Notes: generated by a model not told the origin, from the letters alone. Counted from the first letter of the stretch, positions 49,425-60,774 are shown. The stretch is DNA of 64,000 bases from Umbilicaria muhlenbergii (GCA_000611775.1 KK106984.1:712364-776363); one strand, 5' to 3'. A program made the numbers and translations.

Positions 49425-50516
49425 CATCTGCAACTTGGCAGCCTGCTCAAAAATAAGGTTTTAGTTAATAGTACTTTATGCGCTCAGAGCACTCTCTGAG
49501 CAGTAAATGAGCTCATACAAATCTTACACTTTAAATAACTATTATACCTTCATGAATAATAAAAAACTTTTTATTGAAAAGTTTTAAATCTCTTTATTTT
49601 GTACACTTTACAAACTAAAGATTTCTTCATAAGTTTTAATTTGCAATAGGTATGAATTAAAAAACTTTTAATTAATTATAAATATATTAGCATATTGAAT
49701 AACTATTGCGCTTTTATACTTATAATATAACTTTCAGTTTATAAGTTGTAGAGAATAAGCTGTTTAAGAGTTTTCTTATACAAAGTTTCTTTTTATGTGT
49801 TATTGTTGTTGAGTTATTCAAAAAGTCATCAAAAGTCTGTTTATTAATGTTGTGACTTTCATCACTGAAAGTTTGAAATCAATGTAACTTTTTAACAACA
49901 ACAGTTATAAAAAAACTTTAAGTTATAAAACTGTTTAATAGCTTCTTCTCTACAACTTATAAACTAAAAGTTATATCATAAGTATAAAAGCGCAACAGTT
50001 ATTTAAAGTATGTGACTTTTTTTGAAAGATTTTTCACTATTAAAAACTTGAATTAAATATAACTTAACAACAACAGCAGTTATGAAGAAACTTTTAACTT
50101 AATATTAATAAAGAATACTGTTTTTTATCTGTTGAGTTGCAAAAGTTATTAAAGTGTGTAAATTTTTAAGTGGTGAAAATCTTGAAGTTCTTTAAATATT
50201 CAGAACTCAACACTTATACAGTGCTTTCAGACTCAACAAATCATGATTTTTTATTGCAGAAAAGTGAATTTTAGCAAAAGTTTACTTATTATAAGTTTTA
50301 CTGTTATTATAACACTGTGTGTGTACTTGTTTAAACAATTATTTTAATAATTGTTTTTTTATCACAAAATTTTGATGTTCTGCTCAAGATTTAAGGTTGA
50401 GCTCAAAGTGCTCAGAGGATGCTAAGAGCAGCTGTTAGCTGAGACATGAGATCAGAAGCTCAGAGCGCTCAAAGTGTTAAAAACTAACTCAGAGTTAACT
50501 TGCTAAATTGCTGATG
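49425..50516 (+). mobile_element. Fold-back element, copy 1
   Basis: 1092 bp, beginning CATCTGCAAC and ending TTGCTGATG, so the ends form a short inverted repeat. Flanks suggest a 2-bp duplication (CA). It contains a long hairpin with arms at about 49,698-49,760 and 49,946-50,003 (TATAAGTTGTAGAG and its complement) and GAGCGCTC-type palindromes. No coding potential is seen. It interrupts the third 90-bp repeat of G2 pol, which gives exact boundaries. Confidence 0.85.
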
Positions 50517-52290
50517 CAAGAAGCAAGTCATGACTGAATGAAAAAACTTAAGTATGCAGAACCTGAGTAACACTCAATCAAGAATAGTGCAGCAGGCACT
50601 GTAGTTATGAATGATGATGCAAGTCACATTTTTATTAACTTTTAAATTAAGGATAGTGCTTCTTCTGCTGACACTGTTGAAGCGCTTCAACTCATGTCTA
50701 CTCACTCACCTCTAAATGAGGAGATAACAACTTATACAAGAATGTTTATCAAACAACTTAAACATATGATTCATACTGAACAGTCAAAAGATGATTTGAT
50801 ATGATGAGTATGACAGGGATTAACTACCCCTCTCAAGGATAAAAACAACTTGACTGAGTCAGAAATGACAAATATGATGACAATACTCTCTGACATAATA
50901 AAACATTGAGAGGAAATTGAGGATGTCATATATTATAATGATAAAGTCTACATTTCACAGAACTCTGCCCTTCACAATGCAGTGATCAGTCAATTTCATG
51001 ATGATGTCTTTGCAGGTCATTTCAGGAAGTTAAAAATCACAGAATTAATGCAGTGATCTTATGACTGACCTGATGCTGTCAGAGACATATGATGTTACTG
51101 TCATGACTGTGTTGAATGCCAAAAGGTGAAGCCAGCTCATCACAAATCATATGAGTTATTAAACTTATTGCCAGTTTCAACTGAGCTGTGACATACAGTG
51201 ACAATGAACTTCATTATAAATTTGCCACTGAGCAGCACGTATGAAAGTATGACATGAGATTCAATCCTTGTCATAGTTGATAAGTTGACCAAAATGGCTC
51301 ATTATATTTCAGTACAGAAGACAATGTTAATTGCTGACTTCATTGAAGTGTTTATTCAGGATGTAGTCAAGCATCATGATGTGTCAAAAGTTTTAATCAC
51401 AGACAGAGACAAGCTGTTTACATCAGAGCAGTGAATCAGCTTCTGCTTTCACATGTGATGTCATCATAACATGTCAACAGCTTTTTACCTGTAAACTGAC
51501 AGTTAAATAAAGAGGCAGAATCAGTCCCTGAAGGTGTATTTACACATATTCATTAATAAGCAGCAAGAGGACTGAGTGAAGCTTTTACTCTGCACAGAGT
51601 TCTCATACAACAACTTCATACATGCTGCTATGAAAAAGAGCCCCTTTCAGCTTAACCTAGAGTGAGACCCTCAGATGAGCCTAAGTAGATCATTTATATA
51701 ACACTCACATGAACAAATAAGACTCTATGCAGATGCACAGCAGCTTCAAGATCAAATTGTAACAACTCAGAAGCAGTTATGATAAGTTAATGAAACATAT
51801 GCAAATTATTATAATCAGCACTGAATGAAGATAACATTCAAAGAAGGTGATTTAGTACTGATTAATGAAAAAAATGTGTCAATGAACAAGCAGATGAAGA
51901 AACTGCATTGAAAAAAACTCAGCTCATTCATGATATGATGTGTGATAAGTCAATCATCATATGAACTTGACCTCTCAGAGGATCAAAACATTTATAATGT
52001 ATTCAATGTCACTTTATTGAAGTCATTTTAAAGCACACATCATGTGTCTCCTGCATTGACAGGAAAAGACCTACTACTCAACTGAGATGATGAGTGAGAA
52101 GTTGAGACAATTGTGAATAGTCATGTTCATGACAGCAGGCTTCAATACCTCATTAAATGAAAGCTGATGAACCAGGTGTGAGATGATACATGAAAGTCAA
52201 CACACTTCATCTGCAATGTAAAGACAAAAATGTGAAAATTTCATGCTGACAACTCTGATAAACAGAAATTCAGGTGAGCCTTAAGATGTG
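50517..52290 (+). pseudogene. G2 integrase and chromodomain
   Basis: Rest of G2 pol. The integrase zinc finger has HNAVISQFHDDVFAGHF and CHDCVECQKVKPAHH (about 50,970-51,140). The core has ILVIVDKLTKMAHYIS and VLITDRDKLFTS (51,270-51,430). A C-terminal chromodomain is at 52,090-52,260 (EVETIVNSHVHDSRLQYLIK), with Trp positions written as TGA. Chromodomains of this class steer integration to heterochromatin, which fits the nested layout here. Confidence 0.88.
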
Positions 52291-54239
52291 ATTCTTCAAA
52301 ATTAATTAAAAAGCTGTCACAAAAGTCATGAGCCTTAAGATATGACTCTTCAAGGTTGATTGAGAAGCTGTTGCAAAAGTCATGAGCTTTAAGAATTGAA
52401 AACTTTGTCAGCTTTGTTAACCTGATCTTTTATGATAAAGCCTGTGCTTTATGACAAGTATGACAGGGGCTATGATGCTATGATGTTATGATAAGATCTT
52501 TAATAAGATTACTGCATGAGTTACATTATCACAGATGTGTCACATTGCAGAGAACACTTAAGTGCAGAAGCATTTTATTTCAGGTTTGAAGATCAAAATG
52601 AATTTAAGATCAACATCTTACACTTAACCCCTCATCAGTGTCATGTTAAGTTATTTTCATTTATTTACTTGTCTTCTGCTGTTTTAAACTCTTTTTTATT
52701 ATTATTTAATGAAGCCTCTGACCTCATCTCCTCAACACATCAGTGCTCACAGAGTTCAATGTACTCTTGATGATGACAAGATTGATGAGTGTTGAGGATG
52801 CAGAGAGCATGAGCAGTGCTTTTCAGCAAGACAGCAAGAGCCTGAATGAGCTCCTCAGAATTACTGAATTAACACATTTTGACCTCAAGAAAGTCAAGAA
52901 ACTCATGTTGAGAAGTGATTGCAGAGAGCATGAAGAGTGTCAGTAGTAATTGATAAAAAGTGACAGCATGAGGAATTAATCAACTGTCAAGCGCTATACA
53001 ACAATTAACATATTAATAATACAACAATGCAACAGTACAGCAGTATGACAAAATGTTGTATATATGACAATATGACAAAATGTTGTATGTATGACAGTAT
53101 GACAAAATGTTGTATGTATGACAGTATGACAAAATGTCATAAGTATGACAAGTACATCATATTCATACTAAATGAAACAAAATGAAAGAAGATTAAAAAA
53201 GGCAGACTTACAATGTATCATCATTCCTCTTGTCATCATAAGCATGTGCGTGCAGAACAACAACATCAGAGCTTTCAGAGACTGAGACAGTGATGATTGA
53301 AGACTTCATCATGCATTGATTATGAGAGTTGTGAAGTGATGTGCAATAAGTGCAGGCTGAATTAATCTGTGACATGAAGCACTGATCAACTTCAGCTCTT
53401 CTGCAAGAGTCACAGTGAGCAGTACTTGACAGCATGTGACTGAGGTTCTCTTAAATCACATGCTCATGATGATGACCCTGCTGCATACACGCTGACAGTG
53501 AGGTATCATCATGACATCACACAGAGCAGGAACTGCTGCTGAAGATGTCACTTAAAGATAAACACCTGATTCTCTTCAGGTGCTGAACAGTCAGTTTTAT
53601 CACTCTGTTTCCTCATCTCTTTCTGAAGATGTTGATCATCACAGTTTCACTCACTGACTCTGACTCAGAGCCCTCCTCATCACACTGAGCTTGAAGATCA
53701 ACAGGCTTCCCTGATGAAGACAGATCTTCACTGTTGTTCATGATCATAAGTTCAAGAGTTCAATTATTGATTGCTTATATATCATGTTAGCATTCATATG
53801 ATATATGACAGGAAGTATGACACTGCAAGAATGTTGAATCATGAGCTGCAAGCTTCATGATGCTCCCTTCATGAGGTGAACACCTCTGCAATGAAGATGA
53901 CATCATGAAGTCATCAAGTCACTCAACAAGCTGTGAAAAAGTTGTGAGAAGTATGATGACATGTCATAAGAGAAATGACAAAGAAGAAACACAAGAAAAG
54001 AGTGTTTTGAACTTATGATAAACATTTTAATTTTGATGTTTATGTTAAGAAGAAGAGTTTACTGTCAGGCATAATATCATCACAATTAAATGAAGGCATG
54101 TGATCAGCTTTACTTTAACACAGTTTCACACCCTCATCCTACATGATCAATCATTTATCAAGTCATCATGATGATGTCTATAATGATGAATTTGAAGTCA
54201 ATTGACATCAGGGACAGCATCATGAGAAGAGGAATGCTG
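52291..54239. other. G2 3' non-pol region
   Basis: About 1.95 kb between the chromodomain and the 3' LTR. It contains two plus-strand open stretches (52,516-52,770 and 52,743-52,946; no family recognised). A tandem block of TATGACAAAATGTTGTATG-like units lies at about 53,035-53,160, related to the GTATGACA array of the LTRs. The antisense Cys-rich ORF listed separately is also here. Confidence 0.55.
53208..53435 (-). CDS. Antisense Cys-rich small ORF in G2 (paired CxxC motif)
   Basis: A 75-codon open frame on the strand opposite to pol. Its N-terminal half holds six Cys in the order C-x2-C-x7-C-x8-C-x2-C-x9-C: HCDSCRRAEVDQC, then ACTYCTSLHNSHNQC. This is a plausible zinc-binding pattern. It is followed by a Ser/Val/His-rich tail. 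It has no stop although neighbouring frames are full of them. The position (after the chromodomain, before the 3' LTR, antisense) is the same as for the Cys-rich ORF of G1/G3. The Met may be internal and the protein could extend upstream. Function unknown. Confidence 0.5.
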   Translation of the reverse strand: MLSSTAHCDSCRRAEVDQCFMSQINSACTYCTSLHNSHNQCMMKSSIITVSVSESSDVVVLHAHAYDDKRNDDTL

Positions 54240-54549
54240 TGTCAGAGTCATCATATATAGTAGTATGACAGTATGACAGTATGACAGTATGACAGTATGA
54301 CAGTATGACAGTATGACAGTATGACAGTACATCACTATAACTCACTTATATGATGACTCAGTGAGTAGCATCTTGACATCAAGTGAAAACTCTTCACAAG
54401 GAGGTTCAAAAACCTGCTTCCTCAGTGATCAGTTTTGTCACTGAATAGAAGACATATAATCATTGCATTGATCTCATCATGATTATATTGCTTATGACAT
54501 CTCATTCAAACATCATTATGATGCTCTGTTGTACACTCTGCCTCTTACA
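54240..54549 (+). repeat. G2 3' LTR
   Basis: 310 bp, partner of 37,806-38,131, with two fewer GTATGACA units. It is followed by TGTTA, the target duplication. Confidence 0.93.
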
Positions 54550-54554
54550 TGTTA

Positions 54555-55035
54555 TTTATATAAAACTTCAATTTACATTCTTGTTACCTGTTACTCTTTT
54601 CTCTTTAATGTTATTAATTGAGCTTCTTCTTATTGAAGATATCTTCTCCTTTCTCTCAGAATCATTTATTATGTTATTTCAGCTGAATGTTCTGCTTGAT
54701 TATTCATTTTAAAGTTAAGTTCAATCACAGCTGCAGATCCCGTGAGCTGAATAATTATTTATTCATCAGATATACAATACCTCAAAGCAAAGTATACAAT
54801 CATTAAATTAATGTCATTCACCTCAGAGAGAGCTTGAGTTAACTGAATTCATTAAACAGCACTTCATTAAGAACTTTAATCAAACTTAAATATAACATCA
54901 GATGATGTCTCTTCCTCTTTTTATATTTATTGATGAATTTAGTCTTTATCAGAACATGTATCACACCCTTATGAGAGTTTACCTCATCATTGTAGCATTC
55001 AGCTTTTATGAATATACTTATTGATTAAATGTCTT
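54555..55035 (+). pseudogene. Unidentified repetitive gene T, 3' part
   Basis: Continues the frame interrupted at 37,800: with G2 and one TGTTA removed, KIV joins to IYIKLQFTFLLPVTLFSLML. Then come LLIEDIFSFLSESF, LNVLLDYSF, HSPQRELELTEFIKQHF and LPLFIFIDEFSLYQNMYHTL. It breaks off at about 55,035, where repeat K begins. Trp positions appear as TGA or TAA. Not identified; probably a transposon-borne gene. Confidence 0.5.
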
Positions 55036-55821
55036 GCTGTGAGACTATAACATCCCTTATTAAAAAGGGAAGTATAGTTGAGGTTCATGACAGCATAAGA
55101 TATAAATGTATAAAGTTATATGATTCTAACTATATAAAATTAATAACTAAGGAGTGAAAAGGGGAGTGATGAAGCAATGCAGAGTTTTATTGTGTGCATC
55201 ATCAAGTCACTTAAAAAGTGTTAACTCAGATGTGTTATTATATCATAATAATTACCTTCTTCCTTATGTGCTGACCCTTCAGCATCATTTGCCTTATATT
55301 ATAATATATGATGTAACAGTGAATAACTGTTATTTTAATAATGTGAGGTTGTCATCTCATTGTGAATGTTATGACTTTAATGCAGGCTGCATGTCATTGA
55401 TGATAAATAAAGTTACTGACATGTGTGTTGTGAATGTCTGATGTTAATTCAGGCTGATGATAAATGAATTTGTTGATGTGAAGATTTTTAACTTCAACAA
55501 CTTTCATACCTGTTTTCTCATTACCTTCACATGTCAGCATCTTATCATCAATAATGTCTTAAGTCATCATCATTAATCTTTCCTCATGAATTTAAATATC
55601 TGAAGATGTTTTCAGTGTATTTAATTCATTTAATGATGACATCATTTATAAGCTTCACCTGATGTTTACTTAATGTTATTAACATGTTCATAAGCTCTTT
55701 TACCTTTGATTATCAAGCGCAGTGCAGGTTTGATGCCTCATCAGAAGAAATCATGATGTCTTTTTTATTTCAAACAAATTGTTAAGAAGCTGAATTTAAT
55801 ATATAATATTCAAGAAAATCA
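55036..55821 (+). repeat. Dispersed repeat K, copy 2, and adjoining unassigned sequence
   Basis: 55,040-55,300 is the inverse complement of 27,405-27,665, starting with the palindrome near CATCCCTTATTAAAAAGGGA. An open frame at 55,154-55,441 begins in it, but I recognise nothing in it. 55,450-55,821 is AT-rich with broken frames. G3 then inserts; the left flank is AATCA. Confidence 0.5.
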
Positions 55822-56276
55822 TGTAAGCATACTATTATGAGATAATATCTTAACTAAGGAATTATGAAGTTATGTGACAATAATGGCTTAAGCTTATAGT
55901 TGATGGTTCACAATAGTATGATATTGTTAGTAGGTAGAGAATTATTGTTAAGAAAGAAAGTGAAACATGCTTTAACTTCATAATATATCTCTTCTGAAGT
56001 TAACCTGCTTGAGGAAGATCTCATGAAGCAGTCACCTCAGTGAAGCTGCCTTCATGAGATGTTTATTACTGAATCACACCTTCATAAGGTGTCATCAATG
56101 ATGTTAACTCTTTTAATCACTTTCATGAAGTGTTGAAAGTGATGTTTATCAGCTGAGCTCCCTCATGAGGTTGATTCATTAGTGAAAGTTACCTTCACAA
56201 GGCTGTGCTGTTGTTAAGCATAATCTTTTCTATTCTGAACTAGCATCTGATGAGTTTCATACATTAAATGCTCACA
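55822..56276 (-). repeat. G3 3' LTR
   Basis: 455 bp, the same length as both G1 LTRs, read as complement: TGTGAGC...CTTACA (with decay). Many transition differences from G1 are visible. Confidence 0.92.
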
Positions 56277-56608
56277 TTATTTCCCCTCTTCAAAAGCTCA
56301 TGTCCTCATGAGTATGATGACATTCACAGTTGCAAGCCTTCACTGAGAAGTGCTTCATAATGCATCAGTAACAGTTAAAAAAAATGACTCTGTAGATCAG
56401 AAAAAAAAATTAAAATTATAAAAAAAATATGTTGTGAAGCTCATTAAAACTCAGTGAGAAAAAGAGTCTTCCTTCACAAGATGTTTATGAAGTTATGATT
56501 GATTTATACACTGACTCAGTGTTCATGATGATTGTTGCTCATTTGTGAGCCTGTTCAGCTGTTCATGAGGTCATTCAGATTCACTTTGTCAAGCCTCATA
56601 AATGACTC

Positions 56609-56974
56609 ATGCAGATTATAAGATCAGAGTTTTCACTGTCAACAATCTTCACAACTTCAACCTTTCACCTCTCATCAGGTAAGTTCATGATCATGATTCT
56701 TATAATGCTTCTTATGATGTTTTGCCCTCATGATGCTTGTCTTCATGATGCTTATCTTCATGATGCTTGTCTTCATGATACTTGCCTTCATGATGCTTGT
56801 CTTTATGATGCTTGCCTTCATGATGCTTGCCTTCATGATGCCTTTTTATTAACAGTGATACAGCTCATCATGCTTCACATTAATCACATCATCAACATTC
56901 TGAGGCAAATCATCTGTGATTCTCATTTGTTTCCTTTATTCATGCAGGCCTCTGACTCAGCCTCTTGCAATTAA
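56609..56974 (+). CDS. Antisense ORF in G3 with expanded HDACL repeats
   Basis: A 121-codon open frame on the strand opposite to G3 pol and homologous to 45,554-45,312 in G1. It begins SEFSLSTIFTTSTFHLSSGK, has a hydrophobic segment (FMIMILIMLLMMF) and then tandem HDACL pentapeptides from a 15-bp unit, more than in G1, and a shared tail (HINHIINILRQIICDSHLF). Open in both copies despite heavy decay nearby. May be coding or repeat-driven. Confidence 0.4.
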   Translation: MQIIRSEFSLSTIFTTSTFHLSSGKFMIMILIMLLMMFCPHDACLHDAYLHDACLHDTCLHDACLYDACLHDACLHDAFLLTVIQLIMLHINHIINILRQIICDSHLFPLFMQASDSASCN

Positions 56975-57084
56975 ACCTTTCATGAGGTAGCCCTTCATGA
57001 GGAGGCTCAGCTTCATGACTGCATCATTTCACAACAGCTTGTTCAACTCATTGACTGTGAGTAAAATCATGAAGTGATTTGTAA

Positions 57085-57315
57085 GTGATCTTCATGATCA
57101 CTCTTCATGAGAACACTTCACAACTGACCTTCATGATAATAATTATAAAAATTAAAGACATCTCCTCTCAGATCTGTGAGTCATGTGTTGTTGTTACTGC
57201 AGATTGTAACTTTAATCATTTTAAGGATTATTTCCTCTCCCCTCATGCTGTTAAGTGCATGAAGTGTCATCAGCACATCAACAAGATCTGCATCTTCCTT
57301 TGTATGACTTTATGA
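57085..57315 (+). CDS. Antisense Cys-rich small ORF in G3
   Basis: 76 codons, homologous to 45,153-44,971 in G1 but with the full Cys set: CESC-x6-C and KCMKCHQHINKIC. An overlapping frame at 57,255-57,440 may continue it after a frameshift. Same relative place as in G1 and G2. A zinc-binding accessory protein is inferred; function unknown. Confidence 0.45.
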   Translation: MIFMITLHENTSQLTFMIIIIKIKDISSQICESCVVVTADCNFNHFKDYFLSPHAVKCMKCHQHINKICIFLCMTL

Positions 57316-57799
57316 TATGTTTTCATGAAGTGCTTTTGTTAACTGTTCACAGCTCTGTCTTCATCACCTCTGATCTCATCATCTTTCTCATGAGAATTGA
57401 GTCTGCCTCTGTCCTCATCTTCACCCTTGACCAACCCTGACCCTGAGGGTCACAAGGAGGCGTGCAAGGCGTGCAAGCAGAAAAAACACTGAGTGAGCAA
57501 GACTCATAAAGCTGCTGCAGTCACTGCTTAGACTTAATGCCCCTGTGAAGGTGAAGACTCACAGGCTTCACTGAAGAGAAATATCACTGTGACAAACTGA
57601 TGATGATTGAGATGTTTAAACTCTTTTAAAGATAAATACTGACTCCTGTGAGGATTTATCCCTCACAGGACTTTAACTCTGAGTTGAACCTCTTCATGAT
57701 GTTAAAGATTAATAAGCTTTAATAAGCTGAAATCAGCATGACTCATTCCTTCATGAGTTTTCAAGCTTTATGAAGTGATTTCACTTTCAGTCCTTCAGT

Positions 57800-59747
57800 A
57801 GCTTAATGCTCTGATGAGCAGAAGAAACCTTAGCCCTTTGCTTAATTTTCTCATGAATATGTATCAGCATTGATTATGACTCATGAAGTCTCAGGAAAGT
57901 CCTCATGAAACTTCTTAATTAATTTCTTAAAGTTGCAGATGTTATCTGCAGATTTTTAAGTAATCTCTGAGAATTCCTTTCACACAATGTGATATTATAA
58001 AACAGGTTTATCCTCAGAGCTGATCATAATTCATGAGGTTGTTATAACCTCAACCTCTCACTCCCTTTCAGCTGAGTTCTCTGTGAAGTGAAGTGATTTA
58101 AACTCTGATGTATTCTCACCTGCCTGCAGTTTATGATCATGAAGCAGGTTAACATGAAACACATCATGAATATGAAGTTCCTTCAGTAGTTTCAGCTGAT
58201 AAGCAATATTCTTAATCTTTTTTATAATCTGAAAGGGTTCATAATGTTGTTAATTCAGCTTTCATGAAAGTCACTTCAAGGTTATGTTCTTGATCTTTAA
58301 TCAGACTAACTGTCTGACTTTATAAGTCACATCAAGGTGAGACTGATTGTAGTGCTTAACTTGATACTCTTAAAACTTCACAAGAACTCTGCAGACTTCT
58401 ATTTAAGTCTTGTAAAGACACTTCATAAGCTGCTCAGTTTCAGTGATAATTCTCTTAACTGCAGAGTACTTCATGAGTTCCTTCACAATGAGCATATCTG
58501 ATTTAAATATGAAGTCATAGATGACCTCAAATGATGCCTTTTCAGTAGAAGAGTGTAAGCTCATGTTGTACATGAACTTAATTAATATTAAAAGTGAGGC
58601 TCAATTGTCCTGTTGATAATTGACATAACTTCACAGGTACTGTTTCAGCATGTTATTTTATCATTCAGTCTGCTCATCAGTTTGTGAATGAAAGGCAGTG
58701 CTCAACTGGCGGTTAATCTTCAACATGAACATCAAGTTGACTCAGAGTCATGAGGTAAAAACAGATTCATGATCTGAAATTAAAGCTTAAGTGACTTCAT
58801 GCAACTTAACAATCTCTCTCATAAAGGTCTTCATGAGTTGATCAGCAGTTCAGTCCTTTCTGGCTGAAATATAATGTGTCATTTTTAAGAATTTGCACAT
58901 CATCATCAGTATGACATCATACACACCCTCATAAGCATGACTCTCTAAAAGATTAATTATAAAGTTTAAAGTGAGTATCTCTCAGGGTTCCTTCAAGATA
59001 AGTATGAGCTGTAATAATTCAGATTATCTTCTGTGAATGACTCTGACTTCTTGACAGATAAGACAAGAATTGCAGTATTTCTGAATTTGCTTCTGCATGT
59101 TCAGTCAGTAGTACTTTGCATGTATCAGGGCAAAGGTTTTCTCTGTCATGAGGTGATTTACAAGTGACTCATCATGATGCTTCTTAATAATCTCAAGTCA
59201 TAATGACTCCGCATGAGGTATATAAAGCACTGAGTTAAAGTATAAAAGGTCATCTCTTTATAATCAGAGTGAGTGAGAACCTGATATTCTTGAATTAACT
59301 TCATGAGCAGTGATCTGTTTCAGCATATGCTTCATGAGGGGATCAATCTGCAAGAACTCAGGTAACATTTCAATGAAAGAGATGTTAATCTCCTCATAAA
59401 GTTCTTCATTTAAAACAGCCTCAGAGGCCTGTTTCTGTTGATTTCACTGTCAAGGACTTGTTGTGCCTGCAATTAATACCTCATGAAGATGTACCTTCTG
59501 AGTTAATAAGTCATCTTTAAGCTCAACTGAAATTAAGACTACTGTCAGAAACAGCATTTGTTGCAACATTAAAGCATTTTCAGTCTAATCTTCTTGTTCT
59601 GCTTCACATTGATGATCAGGTCTTCATGAAGGGCTGTTAATAAGATTTAAATTTCCCTTTCAGTAGATGATAACAAAATCATAAGTTGATAAAATTAATG
59701 CTCATTGAACCTGTCTTCATGAGAGCTTATGAGTAGTTATAAAGCTT
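57800..59747 (-). pseudogene. G3 pol: chromodomain, integrase, RNase H end
   Basis: Complement of G1 44,400-42,540. The chromodomain is near 57,870-58,030, integrase at about 58,480-59,180 and a linker beyond. The same Trp-to-TGA pattern holds on the minus strand (seen as TCA on the + strand). It stops at the fold-back element within the segment equal to G1 42,540. Confidence 0.8.
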
Positions 59748-60774
59748 CATCCACAACTTGGCAGCCTGCTCAAAAATAAGGTTTTAGTTAATAGTACTTT
59801 ATGCGCTCAGAGCACTCTCTGAGCAGTAAATGAGCTCATACAAATCTTACACTTTAAATAACTATTATACCTTCATGAATAATAAAAAACTTTTTATTGA
59901 AAAGTTTTAAATCTCTTTATTCTGTACACTTTACAAACTAAAGATTTCTTCATAAGTTTAAATTTAGTTTATAAGTTGTAGAGAAGAAGCTATTTAACAG
60001 TTTTATAACTTAAAGTTTTTTTATAACTGTTGTTGTTAAAAAGTTACATTGATTTTAAACTTTCAGTGATGAAAATCACAATATTAATAAATAGACTTTT
60101 AATGACTTTTTGAATAACTCAATAACAACAACACATAAAAAGAAACTTTGTATCAGAAAACTCTTAAACAGCTTATTCTCTACAACTTATAGACTGAAAG
60201 TTATATTATAAGTATAAAAGCGCAATAGTTATTCAAAGTATGTGACTTTTTTTTGAAAGATTTTTCACTATTGATAACTTGAATTAAATATAACTTAACA
60301 ACAATAGCAGTTATGAAGAAACTTTTAATTTAACATTAATAGATAATACTGTTTTTTATAATTTATGCATTGAAAGTTTCTTCATATCTGTTGAGGTGCA
60401 AAAGTTATTAAAGTGTGTAGATTTTTAAGTGATGAAAATCTTGAAGTTCTTTAAATATTCAGAACTCAACACTTATACAGTGCTTTCAGACTCAACAAAT
60501 CATGATTTTTTATTGCAGAAAAGTGAATTTTAGCAAAAGTTTACTTATTATAAGTTTTACTGTTATTATAACACTGTGTGTGTACTTGTTTAAACAATTG
60601 TTTTAATAATTGTTTTTTATCACAAAATTTTGATGTTCTGCTCAAGATTTAAGGTTGAGCTCAAAGCGCTCAGAGGGTGCTAAAAGCGGCTGTTAGCTGA
60701 GACATGAGATCAGAAGCTCAGAGCGCTCAAAGTGCTAAAAACTAACTCAGAGCTAACTTGCTAAATTGCTGATG
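59748..60774 (+). mobile_element. Fold-back element, copy 2
   Basis: 1027 bp, CATCCACAAC...TTGCTGATG. The outer parts align with copy 1, but the core (about 59,985-60,215) is inverted relative to copy 1, and about 100 bp next to it are missing. Flanking G3 sequence does not join up: the left flank equals G1 about 42,540 and the right flank equals G1 about 41,790, so roughly 750 bp of G3 pol are missing at this site. Confidence 0.85.

Larger units (their letters stand above)
37806..54549 (+). mobile_element. Chromovirus G2 (Ty3/Gypsy), interrupted by G1 and a fold-back element
   Basis: Bounded by a 326-bp 5' LTR and a 310-bp 3' LTR and flanked by the 5-bp duplication TGTTA (37,801-37,805 and 54,550-54,554). 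Removing G1 (39,172-46,417 plus its TSD) and the fold-back element (49,425-50,516) leaves an element of about 8.4 kb. It encodes gag, protease, RT, RNase H, integrase and chromodomain on the plus strand. It also has a long 3' region (52,300-54,239) with a tandem ATGACAAAATGTTGT-type repeat (53,035-53,160) and an antisense Cys-rich ORF. Confidence 0.93.

Noticed and set aside
37806-54549. A genetic code with TGA as Trp (mitochondrial or reassigned) to explain TGA in pol frames
   Set aside because: The host genes next door use TGG for Trp and TGA as stop, and the elements are typical nuclear retrotransposons. Transition-type decay explains the pattern.
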